64,000 bases of DNA from Mytilus californianus (GCF_021869535.1 NW_026262659.1:3286001-3350000); one strand, 5' to 3'; positions 1 through 13,500 are shown, counted from the first letter of the stretch. A program made the numbers and translations. The notes: a model not told the origin generated them from the letters alone.

Positions 1-695
1 GCTCATAATTGCAATCTGATTGTAATATATCAACTAGTTGAAGCCAAACACTTTTGACAATGTAACACTCCCAAAAAATATGTTCTATTGTCTCCTTCGT
101 TTCATTGCAAAAACTACATAGGTGTGTTTCTTTAAGTTTACACTTATATAGCAGATCATTAGTTCTTAAAATTCTTGAAAAATGATCAGTTTATTACTTA
201 AAATACACCTGAAAGGATGCATATAGAGAAGATCCCAGTGATATATTTCCATATGTAACATTGCTTTCCATTTTTTTATTTGGATTTTATCGGGTTTTCA
301 TGATAAATAGACAAACATAATTTATAAAAATATGGGCATAATTTCTGATTTGTTTTCAAATACTCTAAATTATCACAAGTAATGCTGATTTTCTTTTAAA
401 TTGTTTAAAAGAGAGAAATTCATTGTTCTCATTTAGTAAATGATTGACAAAATTATTCCTGACTCACACCATTTTTTCATAAAAAATATTTTTATTTTTC
501 AATTTTTAAAAGTGTATTAAACCAAATAAGCTGGCTCATGAAGTCATTTTGGTCCTGGGGTGCACTTCTCAGTTTAGCCCAATTTAGAAGGATGTCCTTC
601 CCATTTCTTACTTGAAAGTTTAACCGATTTTTTATAGTTGAATTTTTAAAAAGAGACAGACATGCTTTGAATTTGCTGGTTGTAATTGTCAATTA
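1..695 (-). pseudogene. Degraded LINE ORF2 C-terminal fragment
   Basis: Read on the minus strand, the region gives broken pieces of the C-terminal part of a LINE reverse transcriptase polyprotein. From about 690 to 500 it reads like the post-RT segment (motif SQLIWFNTLLKIEK). From about 170 to 1 it carries a zinc-knuckle-like pattern, CSFCNETKETIEHIFWECYI, that is C-x2-C-x8-H-x4-C, typical of the domain after RT in jockey/CR1-type LINEs. Stops and frameshifts separate the pieces, so it is inactive. The fragment runs off the left edge of the window. The superfamily is inferred from motif style only. Confidence 0.7.
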
Positions 696-699
696 GCAA

Positions 700-1010
700 T
701 CTGAGTTTTCGGTATAAAACAGAACATCTTAAGAAACAAAATCTGTTGTTTAACCTATTATGTCTGTTTGTTTTGCTCACACATTGTTGTCAATATAATG
801 GAATTATATGCGACTGTCAAACAAATAAGAGGTTTAGCTACCCGTAAAACCAGGTTCAATCCACAATTTTCTACATAAGGAAATACCTGTACTAAGTCAG
901 GAATATGACAGTTGTTTTCCATTCGTTTGGTGTGATTGAGCATTTGATAATGGACTTTCCGTTTCTAATTTTCCTTAGAGTTCGATATTTTAGATATTTT
1001 ACTTTTTGAT
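700..1010. repeat. Interspersed repeat, copy 1 (pair with 23690-23950)
   Basis: The stretch beginning around 'acctattatgtctgttt', with 'accaggttcaatccac' and 'tcaggaatatgacagttgtt', recurs at 23690-23950 in the same order with scattered differences. It lies directly next to the LINE fragment. The minus strand is open for 61 codons at 758-943, but I see no sign of a gene. The class is unknown. Confidence 0.6.
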
Positions 1011-1014
1011 ACTG

Positions 1015-1345
1015 AACGCTAGACCACTCGACTACCTTTGCTACATGAAAATATAGCTTTCGGTCGTCGATGTAATGCCTTTCCTCGTCAGCTTTATCTA
1101 GGGTTGTAACACAGTACATTATGTATAGAAGCAAGTAGATGGTGTACCTTTCAGAACACCGAAAGCTATATTTTTATGTAGCCTAGGTAGTCGAATGGTC
1201 TACGGCGCTGGGCACGATGCAGGTAGTGTTGCCACGATGTCACTTAAGCAAAGGTTCGAATCTCGCTGAGGGGAGAACAAACATTTGCTAACGCAAATTT
1301 GGAGATCTAACATTAATTGTTGGGCTAAATTTGAGACGAGTTATA
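1015..1345 (+). repeat. tRNA-derived SINE, head-to-head inverted pair
   Basis: At 1188-1198 'tagtcgaatgg' fits the pol III A box, and at 1253-1263 'ggttcgaatct' fits the B box. The 65-base spacing suits a tRNA with a long variable arm (Leu/Ser-like). A tail follows with 'tttgctaacgcaaatttgga' and then an AT-rich end. Bases 1018-1068 are an inverted copy of the head at 1159-1210, so two SINE heads face each other. A related 5'-truncated copy lies at 4288-4405. It is a retroposon and is not expected to encode a working tRNA. Confidence 0.6.
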
Positions 1346-1384
1346 TATATATATTATGGTGTTAGTCCTGTATAACCACGATGG

Positions 1385-4240
1385 AGAATGTCTGTCATAA
1401 AGTTGTCACATGTTTAGACGTGTATCAGTGTATATAAAGTGCGAATCCAGATAGTTCATTTTCACTGTCATATGCGAGTATTACTATTGTAGAATAAAGG
1501 ATGAGGGAAAAACTGTGTTTGTTTACGTTTTGAAAATACAAAATAATTGATTTGAATGTATTTTTTAACACAATTTCATTAAGGTATGTCTTTACAATGT
1601 ACAATAATATGATTTAGGTCCAAAAATATATCATTAAAGCAACAAAATCTAGGATAAAGTTATTGAAAGCGATTCATTTTGACATTTTGTGCGATGCATT
1701 ATCACTGTAAGTGCGGTCATTTCTGATGTGGATTTTTTTTTTTTTTTTTTATTGCGATGGATTTTCATTGTGGTTTTATGTGATAATTGGACAAATTTGC
1801 AAAAACTGACAATATTCATTTGATGAATAAAATATTGATGATGTTTACAATTTAAACATCCAAACTTGTCGTACATGCTTAACCACCGTACAATTGAGTG
1901 CGGACGTTGTGCGTTTTTAAGCGATAAAGAACAAGCCGAGAGAAGCCGGTATATAATATCAAAAATATTATTCCTCCAGAATATACCCCCACATACCTAG
2001 TGCATTGTAATTATTATGAATTTCTAAAAATAAGTCATCAGTTTATGAAATTGTTTATACTGTACCGTGCGTTGCGCGTTCTCGTAACAGTACTGTACCC
2101 TTCGTTGCTGAAAGTATCGAGAAGAAAATATGTTGTCTACTTTGAAATACCCATCTTATATTTTTCGTAATGACTAAACTATTTAATATTTCTAAAGTTT
2201 CATAATGAAAATTTAAGCACCTGAACTTTGTGTATGTTTAATGTGGGACCAAATGGAATCCTATCGTCGGGGGCAGCTGAATGCAATCCAGTTTCTGAGA
2301 GATTTCGCTTAAAAATAACTCTAAAAATCTAGTATTTTCATCTGAGGTAATTTAAAAGGTCACACAAAGGTCATGATGATATGAGACACATCGTCCTGAG
2401 TTTGCTATTAGTGTGTCAGGGATTTGAAAATATTCGGGAGCAGAAATTCATGAGTGCAACGTAGTTTTAGGGCGAATTTTCCTTAAAAAAATTGTAGTAC
2501 TTGATTAAACAAGCTTTGAAAAGTTGTTAAGCAGTATTTTTATGTTGTATACATATTTTTACCATATTGATAGGCTTTGAGTTGTCTAAATGCACAACAA
2601 ACGGTTCAAGGATTTGCAATAAACGGTACTAAACAAAAACACCATAAAGACAAAGAAAAATGACGAAATTTAAACATGTATAAATGAAATATAACATCGA
2701 GTTTTTCATTCGTTATGACTATTTTAAATAAACATGTGTATAAATTACTTGTAAACATCGCGAAACAAAGATTCTGTATAACACAAACTTGAATTAACTA
2801 TAAATAAAAGCATGGTATGTTGACTCGAAAACTAAATGTGACCGTGTGTTTAAATGATTTTTGATGTTGTGTAAATTAATAATGGGTTTTCATATTTTAT
2901 AAAAAAAAAAAAAAAAAAAAAAAACAATGCTGTCAGGAAGCAGTAAACTTTGTTTTCCTAAACATGTTATACCTACTGTTACTGCCATAAGTCTTTGAAG
3001 AAAAATATTTGAAGTTCTATCTATCAACTTTGCTTCGAACCACAGCAACATCCGAAATCAACTGTACGGTGGAGATACCAGTGATATTGACCATTAAAAC
3101 TTGTAACAATAAATTGTTCTCAATATAGAATTGTAATTTCAAAATTACGTATTCTTTTTATGTCCAAAATATACGCACTGATGAAGTTGCATCGATACGT
3201 GATGTATAGCTCCTTAGATTTAAACATAATTTGAAGTGAAAACGCAACCAGTCACTTAAGCGTAAAATGTAGGTCGTTGTGTGAACGCTATTCATTATCC
3301 AAGATGCATTCAAATATAATGACGTTTCATTAGTATTTGATGTATAGTACAATATATATAGACCGAAACTCAAAACTTAAGCATAGTTTTCGGTGGCCGT
3401 TAATGTGCTTAAATGTGCAAGGTATATGTATTCAATGATGAAATGTCAATCGAATGGATAAATTTAACTCTTCATGTATATCCTGATGAATTATTAGAAA
3501 AATATAATTGAATATTTTTAGCAATAAATGCTCTTATTTTTATGGAATTCATTTCTGTATTCGTTAGTCTTTCACTCACAAAGTAAGCATTATCAAATCC
3601 TTCTGACTTTATTTAGTTTGTCAGTGAGTCAGCTGAACTAAAACTCTATTTGATGACAATGATAAAGATTCCTACTGTGAAAATGCACCGCATATACAAT
3701 AGAAATGAATCTCCCCTACAGTGAACATGAAAGTATTATATCATTATTCGACAGTAAACATGAATCGCATAACGAAAGCAGCATAGTGGAACTTAACTCA
3801 ATATCAGCAAACTGAGTAACAAAAACAGTTTAAAGTTATACAACATTAATGACAATGTTACATGGTATATTTTTCTGCAAATAAAACTTTACTGCTGCTT
3901 TTAAATCTCATGCACGCTCTGTTCGTGAAATATTCTTAATATTTACTTATTTGTGTAACGATTTTACACCTTGATCGTTGTATGTGCTATATAAACACTT
4001 CTGTATCTCTTACCTATATCACAAGTTTATTTAAACAATCCATTTGACATATTATTTGTCATTTTATTCCCAAATCATTTATGTTTCGTCTGTTTATTTA
4101 TCATTCTATAATAGAAATGTATGGCATATACAGTGAAAATGGTATTTTAGGATCCGCACTTTCTATACACTGTGTATAATAAAATCAAAATTTGATGTGG
4201 CGGCATGGTAATTAACATTATCATCCTTTACCACAGACAA
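1385..4240. other. AT-rich non-coding stretch
   Basis: I find no supportable gene here. ORFs are short, rich in Ile/Lys/Tyr, and show no family motifs. It holds a poly-T/A tract near 1734-1750 and a poly-A run at 2901-2924. The remainder is unique-looking AT-rich sequence. Confidence 0.5.
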
Positions 4241-4287
4241 AATAGCTGATCTGAAAGGTACACCATCTACTTGTCACTATACATAAT

Positions 4288-4405
4288 GTGCCACGATGTC
4301 ACAGAAGCAAAGGTTCGAATCCCGCTGAGGGAAGAACAAAAATTTGCTAACGCAAATTTGGAGGGCCTAAATTTGAGACGAGTTATATTTAATATATATA
4401 TATGT
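4288..4405 (+). repeat. 5'-truncated tRNA-derived SINE
   Basis: It matches the SINE at 1230-1345 from 'gccacgatgtcac' onward, including the B box 'ggttcgaatcc' and the 'tttgctaacgcaaatttgga' segment, and then ends in a TA-rich tail. The A-box half is missing. Immediately upstream, 4251-4288 is an inverted copy of 1117-1153. Confidence 0.6.
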
Positions 4406-4599
4406 CTTTGCTTGTTAACTTGTGTTGTTAGGTTGCTGTCTTGTTGTTAAAAATATCATTTACTACCAATCAATATCATTTGATTTCCAGTAAAATCAAG
4501 TGGCAACATAAACCAAGCTATTCAATTCAAAGTTCGTTGGTATAATTCATAATGAGACTGTTGTGATAAAGGAAGATATAAATTCGTAGCAGGTACTTT

Positions 4600-5560
4600 C
4601 AGTATTTCAAGATATTCCTTGTCAAAATAAGGAGACGTGAGGTGTTTGCCAATTGGACAAATATCCACCCGAGACAAAATGACGTTGATGTTAAAGCAAC
4701 CATAGGTTACCATACTGCATTCACTTTTATCGACGAATAATCAGCCAAACTCTTTTGCAGGTGTTGACTCAAAGATACCAAAATTGAGATGATATGGCAT
4801 ATACCAGTTAGAAGTCTGATGCGATTTAACTCAAAATTTTCTTTAATAAGTAGTACAGTCAGTTGCCAATGTTCGTTTAAAGAGTTTTCCCAGATACAAT
4901 CTGTTTATATGGGATACACTTTTACATATGTGGTTGAAGTGTCAGAGTACGAAGTGAGGTTTTTCCCCCGTAATGTGTCATACCCAGAATATCCCGTTGT
5001 AATGTGGCTTTTCGAAGTAAAAATCCTTATATTCACATAAAAAGTTCTCTGGAAATTCAGTTATTTGCATACTTTTAAAAACTCCATAGTTGTTTCACCT
5101 ATGTTATATGGTCCTCTGCTCTTCAAATCTCCACAAATGGTTAAGCTCAGTCAATGGTTTAGAATTTGTAACATGTCCAATATCCACAGAAAATTTTGGT
5201 TTACATAGTGTATTTAAGTTCCTCATTTTGAGGCTCATTGGGGATAGAACAATATCTTAAACATAATTAAAGTTAAATTTGAAAATAAGAAGACGTGGCA
5301 TGATTGCCAATGAGACAGCTATCCACCATAGAACGAAGATTTCTAACACACACTACAGGTCTCCACATATCTTCATAGGTTAATTAACATTCAACCGTAT
5401 AGTATACAGTAAAAGACTACGAGATGGCAAAAATTAAAACAATTCAAAAATGACAGCTATAGAGTTAAGTAAATAACAATGAAATAAATATGGCATGCAA
5501 CAACAGACAACCACATAATAACAGCCTTCTTAATTGGAACATTAAAAATGCTAAATGTAC
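4600..5560. repeat. Fragments of abundant interspersed repeat family A
   Basis: Partial matches to the family recognised by 'gattgccaatgagacaact' plus 'atccacc' occur near 4625-4670 and 5285-5330. The second is followed by the usual downstream text, including 'aaaacaattcaaa' and 'acaacagacaacca'. Other copies lie at 7450, 11500, 18020, 19265 and 47700. No coding potential is evident. Confidence 0.5.
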
Positions 5561-5599
5561 ATGTTTTATTTTTTAATAGCACTTAACTATCCCACCCTA

Positions 5600-6540
5600 A
5601 TCGCCAATCAAACATAGGACAGTAGTTTAACCCTTATTATCCCCGGCGTAGTATATTTCTAGGATTCTGATTGGTTAACGCACGTCGTTACAAAACCCAT
5701 AGCCCCTGGGTGTTGCTAACCCATATCCCCGGACGTTGCTACCCATTACATCGGGGAATTTCACGCGCGTTTTCCTTAGTTCCATGGTTGTTCCTTATGA
5801 AATATCGAATTCTGTAGATTTTCCATGATGTCTGTATAATTAAATATTTAATCCACTAACGATTTTATCTTATTATATCGATTATTTGCACTCATTTTAG
5901 TAAATGCATCACTATGCAGCCACATTGTCAATGAATGGTACTACTGACCTAGCTATGCAAATGACCCACGATGACGTCACACCGTTTATGATGTAACTCT
6001 CACAACATTGCGCGCCAAATTCGACCCATTTCAGTTTCTCAGTCTCTAGTTTAAAAACGTCTTATATTTGTCTACCTGTAGGGTACTTTGGTAGTACCCT
6101 ACACCCCGTTAAAAATATGTCAAATTCCCAAATCTCAATAAAAGATATTTAAAAAATGAAAAAAACGTTGCTTTCACGTTTAACTTTATGATCGAATTTC
6201 TCTAAAAATCGCCAGATTTAGACTAAGACCGGGGATAAATTCGTTATCTACGTTCATATCCGTAGATATGGATATTTTAACACCCTATAGTACCCTGTAC
6301 ACCCTTCGGCTGCGCCTCAGGATGTACTTGGATACTTCAGGGTGTTAAAATATCCATATCTACGGATATGAACGTAGATAACTTATACTATGCCGTAAAG
6401 CCTAAATTTAGGCTTTCTGTACTCCTTTCAAATGCCAACGGTCTTTAGTTAGGCTTGGCAACGGTTGCCTATTTCGTCTGTTCTGTAACAATACATGTTA
6501 CGTCACAGATGGGTAGGGGTAATACATTGAGGCTCGACAC
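5600..6540. repeat. Non-coding stretch with a 44-bp perfect inverted repeat
   Basis: Arms 6243-6286 and 6339-6382 are perfect reverse complements of 44 bases, separated by a 52-base loop that holds its own GC-rich hairpin around 'ttcggctgcgcctcagg'. The surrounding sequence is slightly more GC-rich than its neighbours, with several 'taccctgtacaccc'-type motifs. A foldback transposon or hairpin MITE is the likeliest reading. No gene is seen. Confidence 0.55.
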
Positions 6541-9530
6541 AGGATTTCAATTCAGGAATATTTCGGTTTATTGCAAGGGTCAGAATTCCCATTGCTGCTG
6601 TCATATGACTTTGACGTTATGCTAAAATATGACGTCATAACTGTAGACCGCATCGTAAAATAATGGCCGTTTCAAGAAAAATGTGAAAGAAGCAAGCAGG
6701 ACAACTATACAGTCTTTTAAAACACATATAATTATTCAAGTCAAGTAGAGCAGGGTTTATAAAGTTAAAAGAAAAAAATTAGAATTTGTTCATAATTTAA
6801 ATGAAGACTCATGTTGTTTTCAAAACTCTGATAAAAAGTGAAGTCACAGAGATTTTTTTCAAGCTGCAGGTTTTGCAATTTTTTTTTAAATCTATCGCCA
6901 TGATCGGAATATTAGTATTAAACATGTTATTATCTTCATTGAAATGAAAAGTCTTACAAATGAATTGCATTCCTCATTTAAAATGCATATTTCATTAAAG
7001 TTGTAGATCGATTGGTTTCTTGTAATTTACAAATCCGAGCTGGTGGAAGAAATCCGATCTACCTTAAAAATTTTATTTTCAAAATGAACACCCTCCAAAC
7101 ACACTAATACCCGTATATGTTTTTCATTCAAAGAATTTTTTAAATGGCTCTTTAAATATTTGGCGAGTTATTTATTGACAGGAGGAGAGAAATCCTGACA
7201 GTCCTGTTTAATCATGGTGATACATGTTAACTGTATTATCTATGTTCAATAGAACTATTCTCCCATGGTTTAATTAAATGTGGTACATATCGTGAATTCG
7301 AAATAATTTATTTTACTTTCTACCGGGTCAATATAACTTGCAAAAAGTTCATATTGTGTATCCGATCACCAACTGTTGCAACTCTATCGAACTTTTAAGA
7401 GATCGTAGATTTGCATGAAATAATCGTTCTTTCTGATTGTACACATGATATCAAACTTAGAAGATGTGGTATAATTGCTAATGAGACAACTCTCCACCAG
7501 AAACCAAATGGCGTAGAAATAAGCAACTATACATAGCCAGAAATTAGTAGTACTTTTGCTAATTAATATTCATATGTAAATGAGAATTGTACCACGTGAT
7601 AATAGTTTGAACTGGACTGGCTTGATATCTTGATATCATTAAAATCTTTAAAACACGGATATTATAAGTTGCCCGTCACAGAGTCCTTGTTTATAATCAC
7701 TCTGATTATTTCCGTAAAGTTGTCAGGCGGTCAAAATCAAAACAATGAACGCGAATTTAGTGAATTTTTCGTGTTTTCGTGAGTTTATTCTTCTTGAAAT
7801 AGGGGCATTTTAACTTTACGTGGGAACCTAGAGTTCAACGACTACACATACAAGGATTGGACTTGCTTATTCTTTGGACATTCAAGTTTCAAGTTTCATC
7901 TCGGCAACCTGTTTTTGTCATGTACAAGAATTACGGACATTTCAAGGCGAGATAACTCGTGTTACTTTTCTATTCTGGTTCCCATCTTGTTCTCATCGTC
8001 TGGTGACCAGTAGATAAGAATAGATAACTCCCCTAAACGAACACCCCGCCAATAGATGTCACTTTGACGTTATGCCTAATGGGTAATTTATAATATTAGC
8101 AGTTATACGATAACTCCGAACGCAGTTGGATTTAAGAAAGAAACCCGCGTACACTATACACAGATGAATGATGAAGAAATTTCCGATAGGAAAGAAATTA
8201 TTAAAAAAAGAAAAGTTTTGCATGCCCTATGATGTAGAAAGAATATTTTCTGTTAACGATGGTTCAAAAGAGATACGTTTACATGTTATTATATTTCCTA
8301 TATTTATAATATATGTATATCTCTTGATCAATACTTTTTTTAATTTTTTTTCTTAATCTAGTAAATTTTCTTATTGTATGAAATTTGTAACCCTGTTTAT
8401 ACTACACACGACCTTTTCGGAAGCTTTAAGATAGTCCAAATAATTTATCATCGGTGTTTCTGATTTCAATAAGTTCAATAAAAGCCGCAGGCAAACTGAT
8501 CTATCCTTGTAAATTTCTTTTTAATTGGGTTAGATGAAAATCCAATATACAAATCCTTTCAACATCAAGCAGGCTTGAGTATTATCTAGATTATGTTTTA
8601 TATAAAAAAAAAATAGCATTTAACTCTTCAACGTGATTCTGGAAAAGGATAGACAATTTATGAATATGACGAATACATAATCTTTCAATCAGTTTAATTG
8701 AAGTGTGGAGCTGGCATGTCAGTTATTGCTGTAGTAGTCCTTTAGTTAATTTATCATGTATCATTGCCATTTTGCTTAGTGTCTTAAAAGACTTTTGTTA
8801 TCTATTCTGACATCGGACTTGGACTTCTTTTAAACTGAGTTTTACTGTGCGTATTGCTGTGTTTTGTTTATTCTACATAGGCTAGAGGTATAGAGGGAGG
8901 GTTGAAATCTCATAAAACATATAAATAAAAGCTACAGAAGGCAATATCATAAATATGACCAGATGTACATTTTTTTACTGTCAATTTTAGATTTTATTTG
9001 ATATGGGTAGGTCACATGTATTCGACATTGACATTGTATAAGCCAGATGTATACTCCATGCTGAATTTTATTTGATCTAGGTAACACGTAAACTCATTAA
9101 CACCTGTGGATTAAATTGTAATATTTTCCTGTCCTCTAGGAACATAAAACGTACATAATGCACTACCCTTAATTAGACATAGATATCAGTAAATAAAACC
9201 GCAGACTTTCTCCTTAAAGTTTAGTGGTTTGTACATATATTGAAGGTGTGCATGTGGTCAGGGTTTAATATTTGCTCTTTTGGGAGATAGTTGAAGTTAT
9301 TTTAAAATAACACTTTGCATCTGCGGGGGCATCATTTGTTTCTCCCAGACACAATTAAATCTCAGATAAAGTTCTACATTATCTTTGTTATGATACAGTT
9401 ACTTCAGAATGAAGTGCGGGGCATCACTTTGTCTAGATAATTTTATAATTATTTTTTTGTTGTAATTAATCTTATTTGAAAAAATTCGTTCATATTTCAG
9501 CCGCATCTCAATTTTTTTTTACTTTATAAA
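6541..9530. other. AT-rich non-coding stretch with a family A fragment
   Basis: A family A repeat fragment lies at about 7450-7540 ('gatgtggtataattgctaat', 'accaaatggcgtagaaat'). A short piece near 8880-8930 matches part of the repeat at 54360-54410. The 62-codon ORF at 8168-8356 is low-complexity, shows no motif and is rejected. Nothing else is supportable. Confidence 0.45.
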
Positions 9531-9551
9531 ATTAGTTTATATGGGTTATGT

Positions 9552-9620
9552 GTTACCCTATATTCTTATGTGTAGAATACTCTTAAACATTTAAACATAA
9601 GAATAGAGGGCAACATACAT
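9552..9620. repeat. Short imperfect hairpin
   Basis: 'gttaccctatattcttatgt' near 9552 pairs with 'acataagaatagagggcaac' near 9595, enclosing a loop of about 25 bases. It resembles a small foldback element remnant. Confidence 0.45.
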
Positions 9621-10022
9621 AAATTATTATTGTTAAATCGCATTGATAAGAGTTTGAACACTTAAGACAAGGTAAAAAAGTTGATGTGAAAAGACTATTT
9701 TCAAATTATAAATTAACTGCAAAAAAATAAAAAAGGCCTTAGGGGGTCTCCCAACAATCTCTTTTGCATGGACTACTATATTTTCAATATAATACTTCAA
9801 TGATAAGATAAAATAGTAACATATGGTATTGAATAGTGATACCGCACCGGAAAGGATTTGCCGTGGCACCATGGGACGCTTAAACAATATACTATGTAAA
9901 TATTGACACATTCGTGTTTATATGTTAGCTGATGAAATCGATAATTATGGAGCTTTTCTTAAAAAGGACTTCGATGTTTTTCGTCATTTGTATTATTAAA
10001 CGACATTTTATGAATATACTAA

Positions 10023-10056
10023 ACAAGGATTTGTATAGTACTATACAAATCCTTGT
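10023..10056. repeat. 34-bp perfect palindrome
   Basis: The half 'acaaggatttgtatagt' is followed directly by its exact reverse complement with no spacer. The bases 'actaaaca' flank the structure on both sides, suggesting a small inverted duplication event. No gene is associated. Confidence 0.7.
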
Positions 10057-10059
10057 ACT

Positions 10060-11480
10060 AAACAATAAGATAAATGTATGAAGGAGAACATAAAGATAGC
10101 ATATCCTAACAATGATTTTCATGCTATGATATCTTACTGTATACATTCAAAATACTTGCATTTACTTCTCTGATCATTTCTTATTATGATAAGAATAATA
10201 TTCCCTATACCTTTTCATTATACAAAACTTGTATTAAATTTTGAATGGCTTGAATAACATTAAAAGTGCACGATGTCATCTTTTCTATTTCAATTTAGTT
10301 TTCAGATTTCGTAGACATTTTTTTTCAATAATACAATCATGCAATTGTGTATTCAAATATTTTATAATAATTATATAATTACTCAAATCAAAATAAGATT
10401 AATTAGACAGAGCCTTTAAAAAAAACGAAAAAAAAACCCAACACTTTTTGCATATTTTTCTTCAAGATGTCAACAAAACCACACTACTTTTAAAATGTTG
10501 ATGTTTAAAGAACTCTTTGGTATAATAGAAATTAATATATTGTTTAAAACCTAACTAGATATTTAAAATGATGGATGTAATTAGAAAAGAAGTTCACATC
10601 ATAAAAATGAGAATTCAACTAAATAACAAGACCAATTTGTCTTGGAATACGGTCAATCTTAGTTGAATGAATATACATCGTATTCATAAATAATGAAGTT
10701 TCACTTTCAAATGCTTAGGGACAACAGTAAACATTATTTTAAAATGGCGATTCTTACACCATTTGATAGGAAAATTATTTGCCAATACTGTATAATTTGT
10801 TAATTTGATTTACAATAAAAAACGAATTTAATATGAATTTTTATAAAATATGTATCCCTCGTAATTTAACATATCTCAACCAAAAGAGAACCCGACGTTC
10901 AACATGATAGGGACACCAGTAAATATCAAGATAAAGTGGATTTTATTACACCATTTCAAAGCTAAAAAAATGGTGAGATCTCTATAATTTATTAATTTTA
11001 TATGAGATTTATAAAATAGACATAGTATTCGTTTATTTAGCTAGTGGTCATAATTCCCCATAGACAATAACGCTAAAAAAATTTCAATGATTACGGTTCT
11101 CTGTGTGGTAGCTGATAAAGCCATCCAGCTGAGCCGTCCGCAATTCTTGTGTATGAATGACCTTGTTAGCCAATTTTCAACACGAAGTTTGCAAATTTGA
11201 CGTTTCAGCCATTTTAGCCTGTATTTTATACTGCACTGTTAAAAGCCTCTCGCTTCGATTTAAAATAGCTCAGGAACCTTGATTTTTGCAACGACAGTCA
11301 TTATGTTTCGTTTAAATGGTGTATTCTGTTGTGTATATTTATTTTCTGTCCCGGCTACCTGTCTCTATCACTCAAATTAAAGTTAAAACAGATATTTTTT
11401 TCAAAATTCCCTATCATTTCAATATAATTTCCGTGACCCGTATCCGATTTCTTTAGTATAATATTCAAATAAGCAAAGTG
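10060..11480. other. AT-rich non-coding stretch
   Basis: Unique-looking AT-rich sequence with short ORFs only. I see no splice-supported exon, RNA gene or recognisable repeat. Confidence 0.4.
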
Positions 11481-11494
11481 GCGTTGATTTCTGG

Positions 11495-12050
11495 ATATGA
11501 GATCACCGTATCGCATTCAACAATGAGCAGAACCCATACAGCAAAGCAAGGCCCTGAAATGCATGACAAATGCAAACAATTCAAACGAGAAATCTTGCGG
11601 CCTGATTTATGTACAAAACAATAAACGAAAACAAATATTATAAACAGCAACAAACGCCATGCAACCACTCAATTACAGGCTCTTGGATTGTGACAGACAC
11701 ATATAGAATGAATATACACATATTTGTGGGTGCCCATCCCCCTCCCCCACAGGACAGTGGTGTAACGGCATTCAGTAAGAACAAATTATAAAAAAAACAT
11801 ATTGCTTGAACAGTATTTATTATTGGAAAATTATAACAATGCAGTAGTACAATTTTACATAAAATTCAAATATGGGATTCGGAAACAAGTTTGGAAACTT
11901 TTATAAATCCGACTCCCGTATCACTTGAAAAGAGCTTAACTCGTCAGATCGAAACAAAAACAACCAACAAAAACACAAAAGACACAAAGTATAGACTCTG
12001 ACAGTATTCGCACACTGAAAGCTAGTTCAAAACCAATTACAACACAATAG
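11495..12050 (+). repeat. Interspersed repeat family A, longer copy
   Basis: The order of segments ('caatgagcagaacccatac', 'aacaattcaaacgagaaa', 'atgtacaaaacaataaacg', 'acaggctcttggattgtgac', 'ggacagtggtgtaac', 'agcttaactcgtcagat', 'gaaagctagttcaaa') parallels 47700-48050 and, for its first part, 18020-18245. The two short ORFs here are shadows. The element class is not determined. Confidence 0.6.
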
Positions 12051-12059
12051 AAATTGTTC

Positions 12060-13500
12060 ATGTTATTCCCAAAAATTGTTTTTATGATATCGCATGCATG
12101 TTCAAAATCAACTTCTACAAATGTTCAGTATATACATGTAAATGAAACTTATTCATTTTAAAGTAGTTTGGATTTCAATAAGTTATATACCTAATTATTT
12201 GACCAAAACTGAAGATATTGCTTTGTTATTAAAGATAAAATTTAATGTTTTCTGTGCCACGGGCCGATTTAAGGTGGCTCACCCCAATAAGGACCCCCGG
12301 TAGAATTTTTTTATTTTCACATATTTTGTAGATTTTTTTATGCTGAATCCAAAAATGCAAAGAAAAAAGGGGCTCACCAGGCTCGTTTTCCCCTCAAATG
12401 GAAGCGAAATGTTCGATTTTGACCCTATTTCCAAACTTTTACACCCTTTCAACAATAACGACTACATCAAATTCAAAGACTTTTAGAACCATGTCAGTAT
12501 GATTATTATGTGAAAAAACAATTAAATTTGAAATGTAAACGTTCCCCTTGGTTGTTTTAGACGTAAAAATCCTATTATTTTACAGATTTATGTCTAAATT
12601 TGGCATTTTTTAATTTCAGTTTAAGGCTAAAAATATTGGTTAAATCGATTTTTCGTAAAATTTCCCCGGTAGATTTTTTTTTAAAAACGGATATGTCAAA
12701 GCTATGAACTTTTCGAGCATTTTAAGGTAAAATAAAATGGGGGTCACCAGGCTTTTAAAAAAGTTACGAGCTTTTGTTTAACCCCTCTACCCCATGAGGT
12801 CTGATTTCAATGTACTCCATTAATTACTTGATTGTGATTTTTTTTATTAATGTCTTTAAATAAATAATGTTTGTAATTATATCAATGGACGAAAGCTGAA
12901 TATAAATGTGATGAACATTTTACTGTTTTGTTATAAAAAAGCGAAATTTTGATTATTTTGGTAAAATACGGTAATTTTGTCTGGCGCGAGTTGCTTCCCT
13001 CTAATCTGGCGCCATAATCGGACAACAGAAATTTCAGGGTCGCCATTGCTGAGCAGCATACTGCACTGATAAATACGACCATGTGCATGAACAACAGACA
13101 TAGTGGCGAATAGACAACGATGAAGGTTGAGTCATTACATAAGAAAACATAGATTTTAATATATTAGACAGCCAAATGTTATCAGTATCACGAAAAATAC
13201 AAAGTGGGGGGTTATCTCAAAATACTCGATACTGTAGAAAATCACTGCGGCTGAAACCTTGCATGGGCTAAATTTCTGTTCTATGTATAATCGTTATGGC
13301 TGGTATCTTATTTATGTGTTTACATGACCCTTAACCTGTTAACTGGCAAGCTGTGAACATGTATAGCCTGTTTTGAAAAAATATCCGTGTCAAACAGTCA
13401 AAGAGGAGGGGATGGTCATTTTCAGCATCTCATGATCAGCGCTATCGTTAGCGTCAAATAAGTCTTGATTTTATATCGTCATTCGTAAAATCTAATTTCG
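12060..13500. other. Non-coding stretch with two 'gctcaccaggct' motifs
   Basis: Between 12240 and 12800 two similar segments carry 'ggggctcaccaggct' (near 12370) and 'gggggtcaccaggct' (near 12740), each after a run of A/T. This looks like a degraded two-part repeat. The rest is plain AT-rich sequence without a gene. Confidence 0.4.

Noticed and set aside
1184-1275. A functional tRNA gene
   Set aside because: A and B boxes are present, but the acceptor stem does not close and the SINE tail follows directly; a second truncated copy confirms a retroposon.
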